Of a DNA stretch of 64,000 bases, positions 43,360 through 50,909 are shown piece by piece; the stretch's first letter is position 1; every line of letters starts with the position of its first letter. Source of the DNA: Hohaiivirga sp031546825. GTDB taxonomy: Bacteria > Pseudomonadota > Alphaproteobacteria > Rhizobiales > Beijerinckiaceae. The DNA is taken from NCBI GenBank assembly GCA_031546825.1, contig JAVBJU010000031.1, positions 1-64,000 on the forward strand. Direction: 5' to 3'. Position numbers and translations under genes: made by a program. The notes beneath the pieces are model-generated. The model made no database searches, was not told the origin of the DNA, and saw only the letters and a program-made list of their open reading frames with translations.

Positions 43360-44178
43360 ATGCGCGCGGTTATTCTGGCTATTCTACTTTGCGGTCTTTG
43401 GGTTGAGGCTTCTGTCGCGGAACAAAATGAAAAGCCTGATGGTGCTGCGATACACGCCCTGATACGGGATTACTTCCCGTCCGGGGTCGCGTCCACGGCG
43501 CCAGAAGAAATCGAATTCCTCGAACGATCAGATGAAAAAGTCGTTGTGGCGATGCCTTTGATGGCGAAGGCCGTCTCATTTGACAACATCGCCGTACCTG
43601 AAGAAAAAATCAGCTGCTATGTCCATCTCTCCCGTGTTGAGGGAGTTTGGAAGGTGAGTGGGATGCGCACGGCTTACCCCGGCTATGTCCGCTATCTCGC
43701 TTTTCTGGCTCGCGAAGCGCCGAAATATGATGAAGTCGCTAGACAGAACAGGTTGATTGCGCTTCTCGGCCTCAATGGCCTGATCGCCACTGAAACAGAC
43801 CAGAAGATGATGGAGCATTTCCGCAAGAACCAAGATACTTTCGAGGCTATCCGAAAGAATATCACTGCGCGGCCCGCCGAGATGCCGTCCCGCATCGAGC
43901 AGGATGCTTCCGAGCTGGGGCGCTTGCTCACTGAGGCGGGGATTGGGTATGCCGATCATTCAGTCGATGCGGGCGTGTTGGTCAATCCCGATGATCCGCC
44001 GGAAACAGGATGTTACGGTGGCGGCTGTTTCACATTGGCGCTCGTTTTTGTGCCGCCTGAATTCAAGGTTGGATATTTCCATGTTGATCAGGAACAGCGT
44101 GTTCCGCCAATGAGGCTCAGGGAATTTTTTGTCATTCGTCCGCTCGGTAATGGCTGGCATTTTTTCCGACAGGCGTAG
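43360..44178 (+). CDS. Secreted hypothetical protein downstream of tgt
   Basis: A 272-residue protein from ATG 43360 (GGGTGGTG upstream) with a signal peptide (MRAVILAILLCGLWVEASVA). The mature part is mixed alpha/beta with cysteines in ISCYVHLSR and GCYGGGCFTL and an acidic surface. I recognise no domain. It lies between the intact tgt and the decayed tgt 3' copy, so it may have come with the DNA inserted there. In-frame GTGs just upstream are alternative starts. Confidence 0.6.
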   Translation: MRAVILAILLCGLWVEASVAEQNEKPDGAAIHALIRDYFPSGVASTAPEEIEFLERSDEKVVVAMPLMAKAVSFDNIAVPEEKISCYVHLSRVEGVWKVSGMRTAYPGYVRYLAFLAREAPKYDEVARQNRLIALLGLNGLIATETDQKMMEHFRKNQDTFEAIRKNITARPAEMPSRIEQDASELGRLLTEAGIGYADHSVDAGVLVNPDDPPETGCYGGGCFTLALVFVPPEFKVGYFHVDQEQRVPPMRLREFFVIRPLGNGWHFFRQA

Positions 44179-44248
44179 AAAAACTCTCATAAGAGGGGCG
44201 GGCATGAGAAGCTGAGCCATCATATGCACCGTTGTGGTGCGGACCTGG

Positions 44249-44298
44249 ATTTGCTTGTTTGCTCTCCCATATCGGCAGGGCATGAAGTGACCTTCGCC
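44249..44298. repeat. 50-base direct repeat, copy 1 (left of iron-transport block)
   Basis: Identical over 50 bases to 52843-52892, starting ATTTGCTTGTTTGCTCTCCC and ending GTGACCTTCGCC. Beyond the perfect part, both copies continue with a similar GTTxACGCGC. The two copies are 8.6 kb apart and bracket the two iron ABC operons. Confidence 0.97.
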
Positions 44299-44305
44299 CT
44301 GTTTA

Positions 44306-44489
44306 CGCGCCTATCTGCACCATCTCGTGCGTTGCAACGAAATTCTGGTTATGATGCTGCTGACCAGGAATAACCTGGCCTGTTAACAGTTCTTGATGGC
44401 GGGTTTGCGCGGGGCAATTGCAGCGGGACGGCTGGAGGATTTAGTTGCCGAAACCAAGGAAGGCTGGGCGCGCGGAGAGCAGTGGGTGA
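44306..44489 (+). pseudogene. Decayed duplicate of the tgt 3' end
   Basis: About 184 bases aligning without gaps, except one base near the end, to tgt 43031-43213. Many differences are at third codon positions (AAT/AAC, GAG/GAA, GCT/GCC, GGC/GGT), showing past selection as coding DNA. Others are damaging: TGG to AGG, and TAT-TAT to TGT-TAA, which puts a stop at 44384-44386. It starts eight bases after the 50-base repeat, so the duplication and the repeat meet at one junction. Confidence 0.9.
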
Positions 44490-44630
44490 TGGCAGGCTTA
44501 ATTGGCTAAATCTTTGCCATAAGTTTTTTATACATTTTGCTGCAGTGCCTATCGTCTGTTCTGCAGACGTTATGCATTGCTCTGTTCGTCATCCTGAGCT
44601 GTCACAGTTCATGCGTGGCAATTTTAAAAA

Positions 44631-44740
44631 TATATTTTATTTATTTTAATTTCAAAGTAAGTATCCACATTTTTGTATTTTTAATAATTAAAAACAATCT
44701 CTTTTATATTGATGAATATCTCCGTAGCTGCAATGAGCGA
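44631..44740 (+). promoter_or_regulatory. AT-rich upstream region of first iron operon (duplicated)
   Basis: Shares the exact 22-base core AAGTATCCACATTTTTGTATTT (44659-44680; written here only to note identity of positions 44659-44680 and 49668-49689), flanking AATAATTAAAA, and CTGCAATGA with 49640-49748. It presumably holds the promoter and iron-responsive site of the operon. I find no clear match to Irr or RirA consensus boxes by eye. Confidence 0.6.
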
Positions 44741-44787
44741 TCATCAGTTTTACGTGCGTTCAGTTCAAGCACGATATTGAGGAGTTT

Positions 44788-45771
44788 ATGATGCGAGGAA
44801 TTCGTTGGGTTGCGGCTGTCGGGCTTGCCGGAGGTTTGTTTGTCGGCGCGGCTTTTGCGCAAGGTGCCGCGACGCAAACAGTCACTGACGAGCGCGGTGA
44901 GAAAGTCGAAGTTCCGGCGAAGCCGCAAAGGGTCGCGTCGATTTCCTATCTTGGGGCGGATGTTGCGTTGGCTTTGGGCATTATGCCCGTCGGAAGCACA
45001 TACATGTTGCCGGGGCGCAATCCGGATTTTCTTCTGGGTCTGACCAAGAAAATGAAAGTGCTCGGCCAGCGGGCACAGCCGAACCTCGAGCTGGTATCCG
45101 CAGCAAAACCCGACATCATTATCGCGATCAAACGTTACACGCTTGGCAATGCCGACCTGTTGCAGAAAATCGCACCCTATGTTGCCTATAATAACGAGTT
45201 GCTCAGTGAAAGTTATGCAGAGGTCGCGCAGATTGCGAAGATACTCGGCCAGCCGAAACGGGGTGAGAAGCTGAACGCCGACTTCAAAGCGCATCTGCAA
45301 GAGTTTGCGGCCAAGGCACCGAAGGGCAAGCGCCCCAGCTTTGTCATCATGTGGGCGGGTGGTTCGCCTTCGGGGTTCCATAACGAAAACACTGCGGCCT
45401 CGATCATGGTGGCTATCGGTGGCAAAAACGTCTTGGGCCCGATGGCGACCGGTGGCCGATTCAACTCCCCTTTCAGCCTTGAAACGTTGTTGGAGAAGGA
45501 CCCCGACGTGATCCTTGCCATGGAATGGGAGGTGGGCTCCGATGGCAAGTCGGTGCGGTCGCAGGAAAGCAATCCCATCTGGCAAAATCTTTCGGCAGTC
45601 AAAAACGGGCGTGTCTTTTATGTGGGGGACCACTGGGCAGAAGCCAACGGCCCCATCGCTCGCGAGGTGGTGCTGCGCGAAGCGGCCCACTACCTCTATC
45701 CAGACACTTTCCCTGCGGCCAACATCCGAGGCGAAGCGGCAAAGCTGATCCCGGCAGACCTGCAGAAATGA
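44788..45771 (+). CDS. Iron-siderophore ABC transporter substrate-binding protein
   Basis: A 327-residue class III binding protein (FecB/FepB type) with a signal peptide (to about residue 26, GAAFAQG). It begins VTDERGEKVEVPAKPQRVAS, with the Pro-x-Arg-Val motif, and has SAAKPDIIIAIKRY, ending AHYLYPDTFP. It would capture a ferric siderophore or haem-like ligand in the periplasm. ATG 44788 follows GAGGAG. Its stop overlaps the first permease start (ATGA), beginning a four-gene import operon. Ligand unknown. Confidence 0.92.
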   Translation: MMRGIRWVAAVGLAGGLFVGAAFAQGAATQTVTDERGEKVEVPAKPQRVASISYLGADVALALGIMPVGSTYMLPGRNPDFLLGLTKKMKVLGQRAQPNLELVSAAKPDIIIAIKRYTLGNADLLQKIAPYVAYNNELLSESYAEVAQIAKILGQPKRGEKLNADFKAHLQEFAAKAPKGKRPSFVIMWAGGSPSGFHNENTAASIMVAIGGKNVLGPMATGGRFNSPFSLETLLEKDPDVILAMEWEVGSDGKSVRSQESNPIWQNLSAVKNGRVFYVGDHWAEANGPIAREVVLREAAHYLYPDTFPAANIRGEAAKLIPADLQK

Positions 45772-46805
45772 CTGCGCTTCAACAAGGGGCCCAAGGCGTT
45801 CGCGCCGGGCGCTCGTTGAGGATGACGATGGCGATACTATTCCTGTCTGTTGTCGTCATCCTCTTCGGCCTGATGTGCGGCCCCAGGATATTAACGCCGC
45901 AGGCAACGATATCTGCCTTGCTTTGGCCAGACGGGAAACTGGATTCCATCTTTATCTGGATCCTGCGCCTACCGCGAAGCCTTGCGGCTTTCTTCGGCGG
46001 GGCAGGGTTGGCGGTGGCGGGATATCTGCTCCAGACCCTGACGCGCAATCCGCTGGCAGGTCCGGGCCTGACCGGAGTCACTTCGGGGGCGGTTGCGGCC
46101 ATCATCGCCTTCTATGTGTTTCTGCCTCGCGTTTCTGCGCTTTTTTATCCATTGATCGGCTTTGGCGGCGGCGCGGCTGCGGCCTACGTGACCTTCTGGA
46201 TTGCACGGGGGGGTGGCGGTCGCCCCCTTCACCTGGCGCTTGGCGGAATTAGCGTGTCGCTGTTTCTCGGAGCCGTCACGATCTATCTTTTCCTGGTCCA
46301 TGGTGGTCAGACCCCGGCTTTACTATTCTGGCTGTCGGGTGGCTTTCAGGGCCGCACGTGGCTGCAGCTTGCCCATATGCTGCCGCTGGTTCTTTTGGGC
46401 ATTGCCGGGTCGCTTGGTGCGCATCGCGTCCTTGGCCTGCTTGCGCTTAGCGACGAGGCTGCGGCCGGGATGGGGCTCAATCTTGCTCGCTGGAAAACCG
46501 GGCTACTGTTGCTCTCGGTCCTGCCGGTGGCAGGTGTTGTGCCCGTCGCCGGCCCAGTCGCCTTTGTCGGTCTTGTGACACCCCATATCGTCCGTCTTCT
46601 TCATCCGCAGGGACCAGGATGGACCGTGGCGCTGACCGCGAGCCTTGGCGGGTTGATCACCCTGACCGCAGATATCGTGGCAAGGACGGTTATTGCCCCA
46701 CAGGACCTGCCTATCAGCATTGTAACAGCACTGATCGGCGGGCCTGTCTTCATTTATCTCGTCCAAACCCCACGCTTTTCCCTTAGCCGTGAGGCGAAGG
46801 CATGA
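45768..46805 (+). CDS. FecCD-family iron ABC permease 1
   Basis: A 345-residue permease with about ten membrane segments. Family marks are LRLPRSLAAFFGGAGLAVAG, LQTLTRNPLAGPGLTGVTSG and, near the end, VAFVGLVTPHIVRLLHPQGP. The coupling segment lies near IAPQDLPISIVTALIGGPVF. ATG 45768 overlaps the binding-protein stop, and its own stop overlaps the second permease start, so the two form a heterodimeric channel. The long in-frame extension to 45525 overlaps the binding-protein gene and is rejected. Confidence 0.9.
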   Translation: MTALQQGAQGVRAGRSLRMTMAILFLSVVVILFGLMCGPRILTPQATISALLWPDGKLDSIFIWILRLPRSLAAFFGGAGLAVAGYLLQTLTRNPLAGPGLTGVTSGAVAAIIAFYVFLPRVSALFYPLIGFGGGAAAAYVTFWIARGGGGRPLHLALGGISVSLFLGAVTIYLFLVHGGQTPALLFWLSGGFQGRTWLQLAHMLPLVLLGIAGSLGAHRVLGLLALSDEAAAGMGLNLARWKTGLLLLSVLPVAGVVPVAGPVAFVGLVTPHIVRLLHPQGPGWTVALTASLGGLITLTADIVARTVIAPQDLPISIVTALIGGPVFIYLVQTPRFSLSREAKA

Positions 46806-47833
46806 CCGATCTGTCCATGGGGAAAAGTGGCGCACCGCGTTGGTTCTTGCCCGGCTCGGTCCTTCTAGCAGTGGCGTCGGTGCTGCTGGCGATCTTCATA
46901 GGTGTCGTCGATGTTCCTTTTTCCGACACGCTCGCGACACTACAAGGCCACGGCTCGCCCGAGGCCCGGTCGATCATCCTCGATATCCGCTTGCCCCGGA
47001 TCGCAACGGGGATGCTGGCGGGCGTACATTTTGCCGTCGCAGGGCTGTTGCTGCAATCCATCACCCGTAACCCGTTGGCCGATCCCTCGATCATGGGCAT
47101 TTCGCAAGGGGCGACGCTCGCGGTCGTGATATTCCTTGTCTTTTCCGTATTCACCCATAATGCAGGCTCACACAGTTTGAATCTGCCGATCCAATGGTTG
47201 CCGCTGGTTGGGGCAACCGGCGGGCTCGCCGCCGGTGCGGTGATTTACCTGATGGCGCTCAGGCGAGGCCTGAGCCCGTTGCGCGTCACCATCTGCGGGA
47301 TTGCCATCGGGGCTGTGGTGCACGCCCTTGCCATCGGCCTGCTGGTGGGCTGGGGCTCGGAACGGATCGAGATCATATTGCAATGGATTTCGGGCTCGCT
47401 CTACGCGCGCAACTGGCAGCACGTCATCTTTCTTCTGCCCTTCACTGTGGCAGGCCTTGCGACTTTACCGTTGTTGCGGCGTCCCCTCGATCTGTTGCGT
47501 TTCGACGCGCCGGTGGCGAAATCCTTCGGGCTTTCTTACAGCCTTCAGTTCACGCTGGCGCTTGGGTTGGCTTGTGTTCTAGCCGCCAGCGCTGTCGGCG
47601 TTGTTGGCCCCATCACCTTTGTCGGCCTGATCGTGCCTCATGTTGCCCGCTTCCTCGCGCGGAGGTACTTTTCGGTGGTGATGCCCCTGACCGTTGTGCT
47701 GGGTATTGTCGTTGTCACGCTTGGTGATCTGGTGGGGCGGCTGCTGGGCAATGCGCAGGAAATCCCAATAGGCGTCATCACCGCTCTCTGTGGCGTGCCG
47801 ATTATGATCGCCATTCTGCGCCGCAGCCCATGA
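46802..47833 (+). CDS. FecCD-family iron ABC permease 2
   Basis: A 343-residue permease. Marks are DIRLPRIATGMLAGVHFAVA, LQSITRNPLADPSIMGISQG, GPITFVGLIVPHVARFLARR and GNAQEIPIGVITALCGVPIM. It begins in an ATGA overlap with permease 1 and ends in an ATGA overlap with the ATPase gene. It is the partner of permease 1 in the membrane channel. Confidence 0.93.
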   Translation: MTDLSMGKSGAPRWFLPGSVLLAVASVLLAIFIGVVDVPFSDTLATLQGHGSPEARSIILDIRLPRIATGMLAGVHFAVAGLLLQSITRNPLADPSIMGISQGATLAVVIFLVFSVFTHNAGSHSLNLPIQWLPLVGATGGLAAGAVIYLMALRRGLSPLRVTICGIAIGAVVHALAIGLLVGWGSERIEIILQWISGSLYARNWQHVIFLLPFTVAGLATLPLLRRPLDLLRFDAPVAKSFGLSYSLQFTLALGLACVLAASAVGVVGPITFVGLIVPHVARFLARRYFSVVMPLTVVLGIVVVTLGDLVGRLLGNAQEIPIGVITALCGVPIMIAILRRSP

Positions 47834-48633
47834 AAGTGAAAATGCAACTATCCTGTTCGAACATGTCTGTCTTTTATGGCAACCATAAAGCACTCAACGG
47901 TTTTGAATTTTCCGTGGCACAGGGTCAGATCCACGCGCTGATAGGGCCCAACGGCTCGGGCAAGAGCACGGCCTTGCAGGCTATGGCGGGGCTGATCAAA
48001 CCGACCAAGGGCAGGGCCGAGCTGGATGGTAAGCCCCTTGATCAGATGCCACGCCGGGATATTGCGAAACGGCTGTCCATTCTGCCGCAGCAACCGACCG
48101 CTCCCGATGAAATGACTGTCGAACAGCTTGTCCGGCAAGGCCGCTTCGCCCATGTCGGCTTGTTCCGTCGCTACAGTGCGGACGACGAACAGGCGATTTC
48201 TTGGGCGATCGACAGCACCGGGTTGGCGAATGTTGCCGGCCGCGGACTGCGCGAGCTGTCGGGAGGTGAGCGTCAGCGCGCATGGATTGCAGCCGCCTTG
48301 GCGCAAGAGGCCCAGTTTCTGCTGTTGGACGAGCCGACCTCGTTTCTGGACATCGGCTATCAGATCGAGGTGCTCGACCTTGTCTGGCGGCTGAGCCGTG
48401 ACAAGGGCGTCGGCATCGTCATCGCGATTCACGATCTTAACCACGCAATGGCGATCAGCGACCGGATATCGATTCTTGAAAAGGGCGACCTTGTGTATAG
48501 CGGCACGCCTGCGGCTCTTTCGGAAAACGGCTTGATCGAGCAGGTATTCCGCGTGAAAGGCCGCTTCGTAAAAATTGCTCCGCAGGCTCCGCCGCATTTC
48601 GATGTCGAGCTGGCGCGATGGAAATTTGGCTGA
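47830..48633 (+). CDS. Iron-siderophore ABC transporter ATP-binding protein
   Basis: A 267-residue ATPase: Walker A GPNGSGKST, Q-loop PQQPTAPDEMTVEQLV, signature LSGGERQRAWIA, Walker B FLLLDEPTSFLD and switch His in IAIHDLNHAMAI. The FepC/FecE type drives the two permeases upstream. ATG 47830 overlaps permease 2. A methyltransferase gene starts 25 bases after it and may be the last gene of the same operon. Confidence 0.94.
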   Translation: MKVKMQLSCSNMSVFYGNHKALNGFEFSVAQGQIHALIGPNGSGKSTALQAMAGLIKPTKGRAELDGKPLDQMPRRDIAKRLSILPQQPTAPDEMTVEQLVRQGRFAHVGLFRRYSADDEQAISWAIDSTGLANVAGRGLRELSGGERQRAWIAAALAQEAQFLLLDEPTSFLDIGYQIEVLDLVWRLSRDKGVGIVIAIHDLNHAMAISDRISILEKGDLVYSGTPAALSENGLIEQVFRVKGRFVKIAPQAPPHFDVELARWKFG

Positions 48634-48658
48634 TCCAGCCGTATCAAAGGGAAAAGTA

Positions 48659-49459
48659 ATGCAAGGTGATACTGGAATTCTTGAGCTGTTGGCGCGCTGG
48701 GACCGACAGCAGGAAGGCTATATCAAGCAGCGGGAGGAGCGGTTTGATGTGATGTTCGAAATCCTTGCTTCGGCTTTCGGAGATGATTTTACGTTGATCG
48801 ATGCAGCGTGCGGGCCAGGCTCACTTAGCCGCCGTGTGCTGGACCGCTTTCCTGCGGTGCGGGTCATTGCAGTTGATGCCGATGTGATGCTGCTGGAGAT
48901 GGCGCGGGTCTCGTTTGCCGCCGACGGGGATCGCGTCCGGGTGCTCGAGGCGGATATTACGAATGCCTCTTGGTGTAGGAAGGTTATGACCGCAGTCGAG
49001 GAACTCGGGGCGCGCCCGCCAGTGGCGCTTGTGTCGACTACCGCGCTGCATTGGATTTCCCCTGGGGACCTGGCCGAATTCTATGGCGCTGCTGGGGAGT
49101 TGCTGGCTCCCGGTGGGATCGTCATGAACGGCGATCACATGCGCTTTGATCGACGCTGGCCGACCTTGGAAACGGCTGCAAAATCTGTCCGCAAGCGGAT
49201 CGAGGCTGATGCGGTGGCACGTGGCGAAGACGATTGGGAAATGTGGTGGCGGAAGGCCGAGACCAATCCCTACCTTGCCCCCCTGAAAGCTGCTCGGGAT
49301 GCCTTTTACGCCAGTCGTGTTCCGAAACGGGCCACCAGTGGCGAAGACTGCTCGGTCGATTTCCACATCGCCGCCATGCGGCACGCGGGCTTTAGCGAAA
49401 CCGGCACGGCTTGGCAGATGCTCGACAATTACATCGTCTTTGGCAGGCGACCGGAGTGA
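48659..49459 (+). CDS. Class I SAM-dependent methyltransferase in the iron-uptake block
   Basis: A 266-residue protein from ATG 48659 (AAAGGGAAAA upstream). SAM-binding motif I is LIDAACGPGSLSRRVLDRFP, the acidic loop end is VIAVDADVMLLEMAR, motif II is VRVLEADIT and a later APGGIVMNGDHMRFD corresponds to motif IV-V. It resembles small-molecule methyltransferases of the Methyltransf_25 type; the substrate is unknown. It is 25 bases after the ATPase gene of importer 1 and before importer 2, so it probably acts on the imported metallophore or its breakdown. An inverted repeat ends the unit. Confidence 0.85.
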   Translation: MQGDTGILELLARWDRQQEGYIKQREERFDVMFEILASAFGDDFTLIDAACGPGSLSRRVLDRFPAVRVIAVDADVMLLEMARVSFAADGDRVRVLEADITNASWCRKVMTAVEELGARPPVALVSTTALHWISPGDLAEFYGAAGELLAPGGIVMNGDHMRFDRRWPTLETAAKSVRKRIEADAVARGEDDWEMWWRKAETNPYLAPLKAARDAFYASRVPKRATSGEDCSVDFHIAAMRHAGFSETGTAWQMLDNYIVFGRRPE

Positions 49460-49493
49460 GCCTGACACAGGCGCTGAGAACGTCGCCGGCACG

Positions 49494-49530
49494 AGCCAAT
49501 AACCTCCAGTTTGACTGGAAGTTATTGGCT
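49494..49530 (+). terminator. Long hairpin after the methyltransferase gene, probable terminator
   Basis: Sixteen-base arms AGCCAATAACCTCCAG and CTGGAAGTTATTGGCT with one mismatch enclose TTTGA. GCAAATTTTTA follows, so a U tract is present but displaced by five bases. It separates the first iron unit from the second. Confidence 0.6.
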
Positions 49531-49639
49531 GCAAATTTTTACACCTTTATCTGCCGTACCGATTGTTGGCTCAGTAGGCGATGGCCATTGCTAAGTTCGT
49601 CACCTTGAATTTTATAATTATATGTGGCTGTGTCGGTGG

Positions 49640-49748
49640 TATATTTTATTTGTTGTAATTTGAAAACAAGTATCCACATTTTTGTATTTCGAATAATTAA
49701 AATAAATGGTTTTTGTATTGTTGAATGTCCCTGGGTCTGCAATGAACA
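49640..49748 (+). promoter_or_regulatory. AT-rich upstream region of second iron operon (duplicated)
   Basis: Homologous to 44631-44740. The 22-base core at 49668-49689 is identical to 44659-44680, and TATATTTTATTT/ATATTTTATTT, AATAATTAAAA and CTGCAATGA are also shared. The two importers are therefore likely under one control. Confidence 0.6.
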
Positions 49749-49805
49749 GTTATCAATTTCGGATGCGCAAGTCAGGTGTATCCGCCACAGGAGTGGGTAG
49801 CTGTC

Positions 49806-50909
49806 ATGAGGCATTTCAGAAAGTATTGGCTTTTGCGCGTTTTGTTCGGTGTGGCCTGTTGCCTGCCGTCGGGGCTGCGCGCCGAACCTGTTATGGTCAA
49901 GGATATGACCGGCAGGGATATCAAACTGGAAGGGCCGGCTGAGCGGATTGCTTCGATTCCCATCCCGCTGGCATCGACAATTATTGCGATTGACGGCTCC
50001 ACCAAAAAGCTGGTCGGCATGAATCCGGTGGCCAAGAGCGCGATTGAGCAGGGCATTCTGGGGCGGATATTCCCGGAGGCCAAAAGCATCTCCTCGGCCA
50101 TCGCCGGTGCAAATTTCATGCCCAATGTCGAGGAACTGGCCAGCGTGAAGCCGGATCTCGTCATTCAATGGGGCGGTCGTAATGACGGGATCGTGAAGCC
50201 TTTGCTAAATGCCGGACTAAACACGATGCTCGTGTTGTATGGCACTGAGGAGCGCGGTCGTGAGTTCATGGAGGTCACCGCGAAAGCCATGGGCCGTGAG
50301 GATCGCATCGTTCCCCTCATAGCCTGGCGCAAAACGGTTCAGTCCGATATCGAAGCCAAGCTCAAGGCCATCCCCGAGGATAAGAAACCTAGGACGCTCT
50401 ATCTGCAGAGCGCGCTCAACGGGCTCGTCGCCGCAGGATCTGGGCCAAGCTACATGAATTTCTGGGCGGAGCTCGGCGGCGGTCGCAATGTCGCGCAGGA
50501 TTTAAACGGCGCCAAACCGGTCAGCCGGGAGCAGGTTGCTGTTTGGGATCCGGAAGTGATTTTCCTCAACAGTTTCGAGGAAAAGCTCACTGTTGATTTT
50601 ATCTACAAGGACCCAATCTTGTCGATGACCCGTGCCGCCCAAGCAAAGCGGGTCTACAAGATGCCGCTCGGCGGTTATCGCTGGGATCCGCCCAATCAAG
50701 AATCGCCTCTGACTTGGATGTGGGTCGCCAATCTGCTCCAGCCTGACGTGGCCAAATATGACTTGCGCGGCGAGATGCGTAAAGCTTACCGGGTTTTGTA
50801 TAGCTACGACCTCATGGATGCCGATATCGACGATATACTGCATATGAAAATGCAAGGCACCGCCGCCCATTATGGTCAGTTCATGGCTACTGCACGGAGC
50901 GCACCATGA
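49806..50909 (+). CDS. ABC transporter substrate-binding protein, second iron system
   Basis: A 367-residue class III binding protein with a signal peptide (to about residue 26, VACCLPSGLRAEPV). It has VKDMTGRDIKLEGPAERIAS at the mature start, ELASVKPDLVIQWGG and a C-terminal LTWMWVANLLQPDVAKYDLR. It is more distant from FepB than the first system's binding protein and shows likeness to the binding proteins of haem/cobalamin/metallophore importers. ATG 49806 is preceded by AGGAG at somewhat long spacing. The stop overlaps the permease start. Confidence 0.88.
   Translation: MRHFRKYWLLRVLFGVACCLPSGLRAEPVMVKDMTGRDIKLEGPAERIASIPIPLASTIIAIDGSTKKLVGMNPVAKSAIEQGILGRIFPEAKSISSAIAGANFMPNVEELASVKPDLVIQWGGRNDGIVKPLLNAGLNTMLVLYGTEERGREFMEVTAKAMGREDRIVPLIAWRKTVQSDIEAKLKAIPEDKKPRTLYLQSALNGLVAAGSGPSYMNFWAELGGGRNVAQDLNGAKPVSREQVAVWDPEVIFLNSFEEKLTVDFIYKDPILSMTRAAQAKRVYKMPLGGYRWDPPNQESPLTWMWVANLLQPDVAKYDLRGEMRKAYRVLYSYDLMDADIDDILHMKMQGTAAHYGQFMATARSAP

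Larger units (their letters stand above)
44179..44787. other. 609-base gap: repeat copy, tgt remnant and AT-rich leader
   Basis: From left to right it holds copy 1 of a 50-base direct repeat (44249-44298), a decayed tgt 3' fragment (44306-44489), and a markedly AT-rich stretch (about 44600-44740) that is homologous to the region before the second iron operon. The open frame at 44537 lacks coding character. Confidence 0.85.
49460..49805. other. 346-base gap: inverted repeat and second AT-rich leader
   Basis: It contains a long inverted repeat at 49494-49530 and an AT-rich region (about 49600-49740) homologous to the leader of the first iron operon. No gene is visible. Confidence 0.8.

Noticed and set aside
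44537..44791. 84-codon frame before the first iron binding protein
   Set aside because: It is very AT-rich, has Phe/Ile-rich content with no ribosome site, and lies in the duplicated leader region that is better explained as regulatory DNA.
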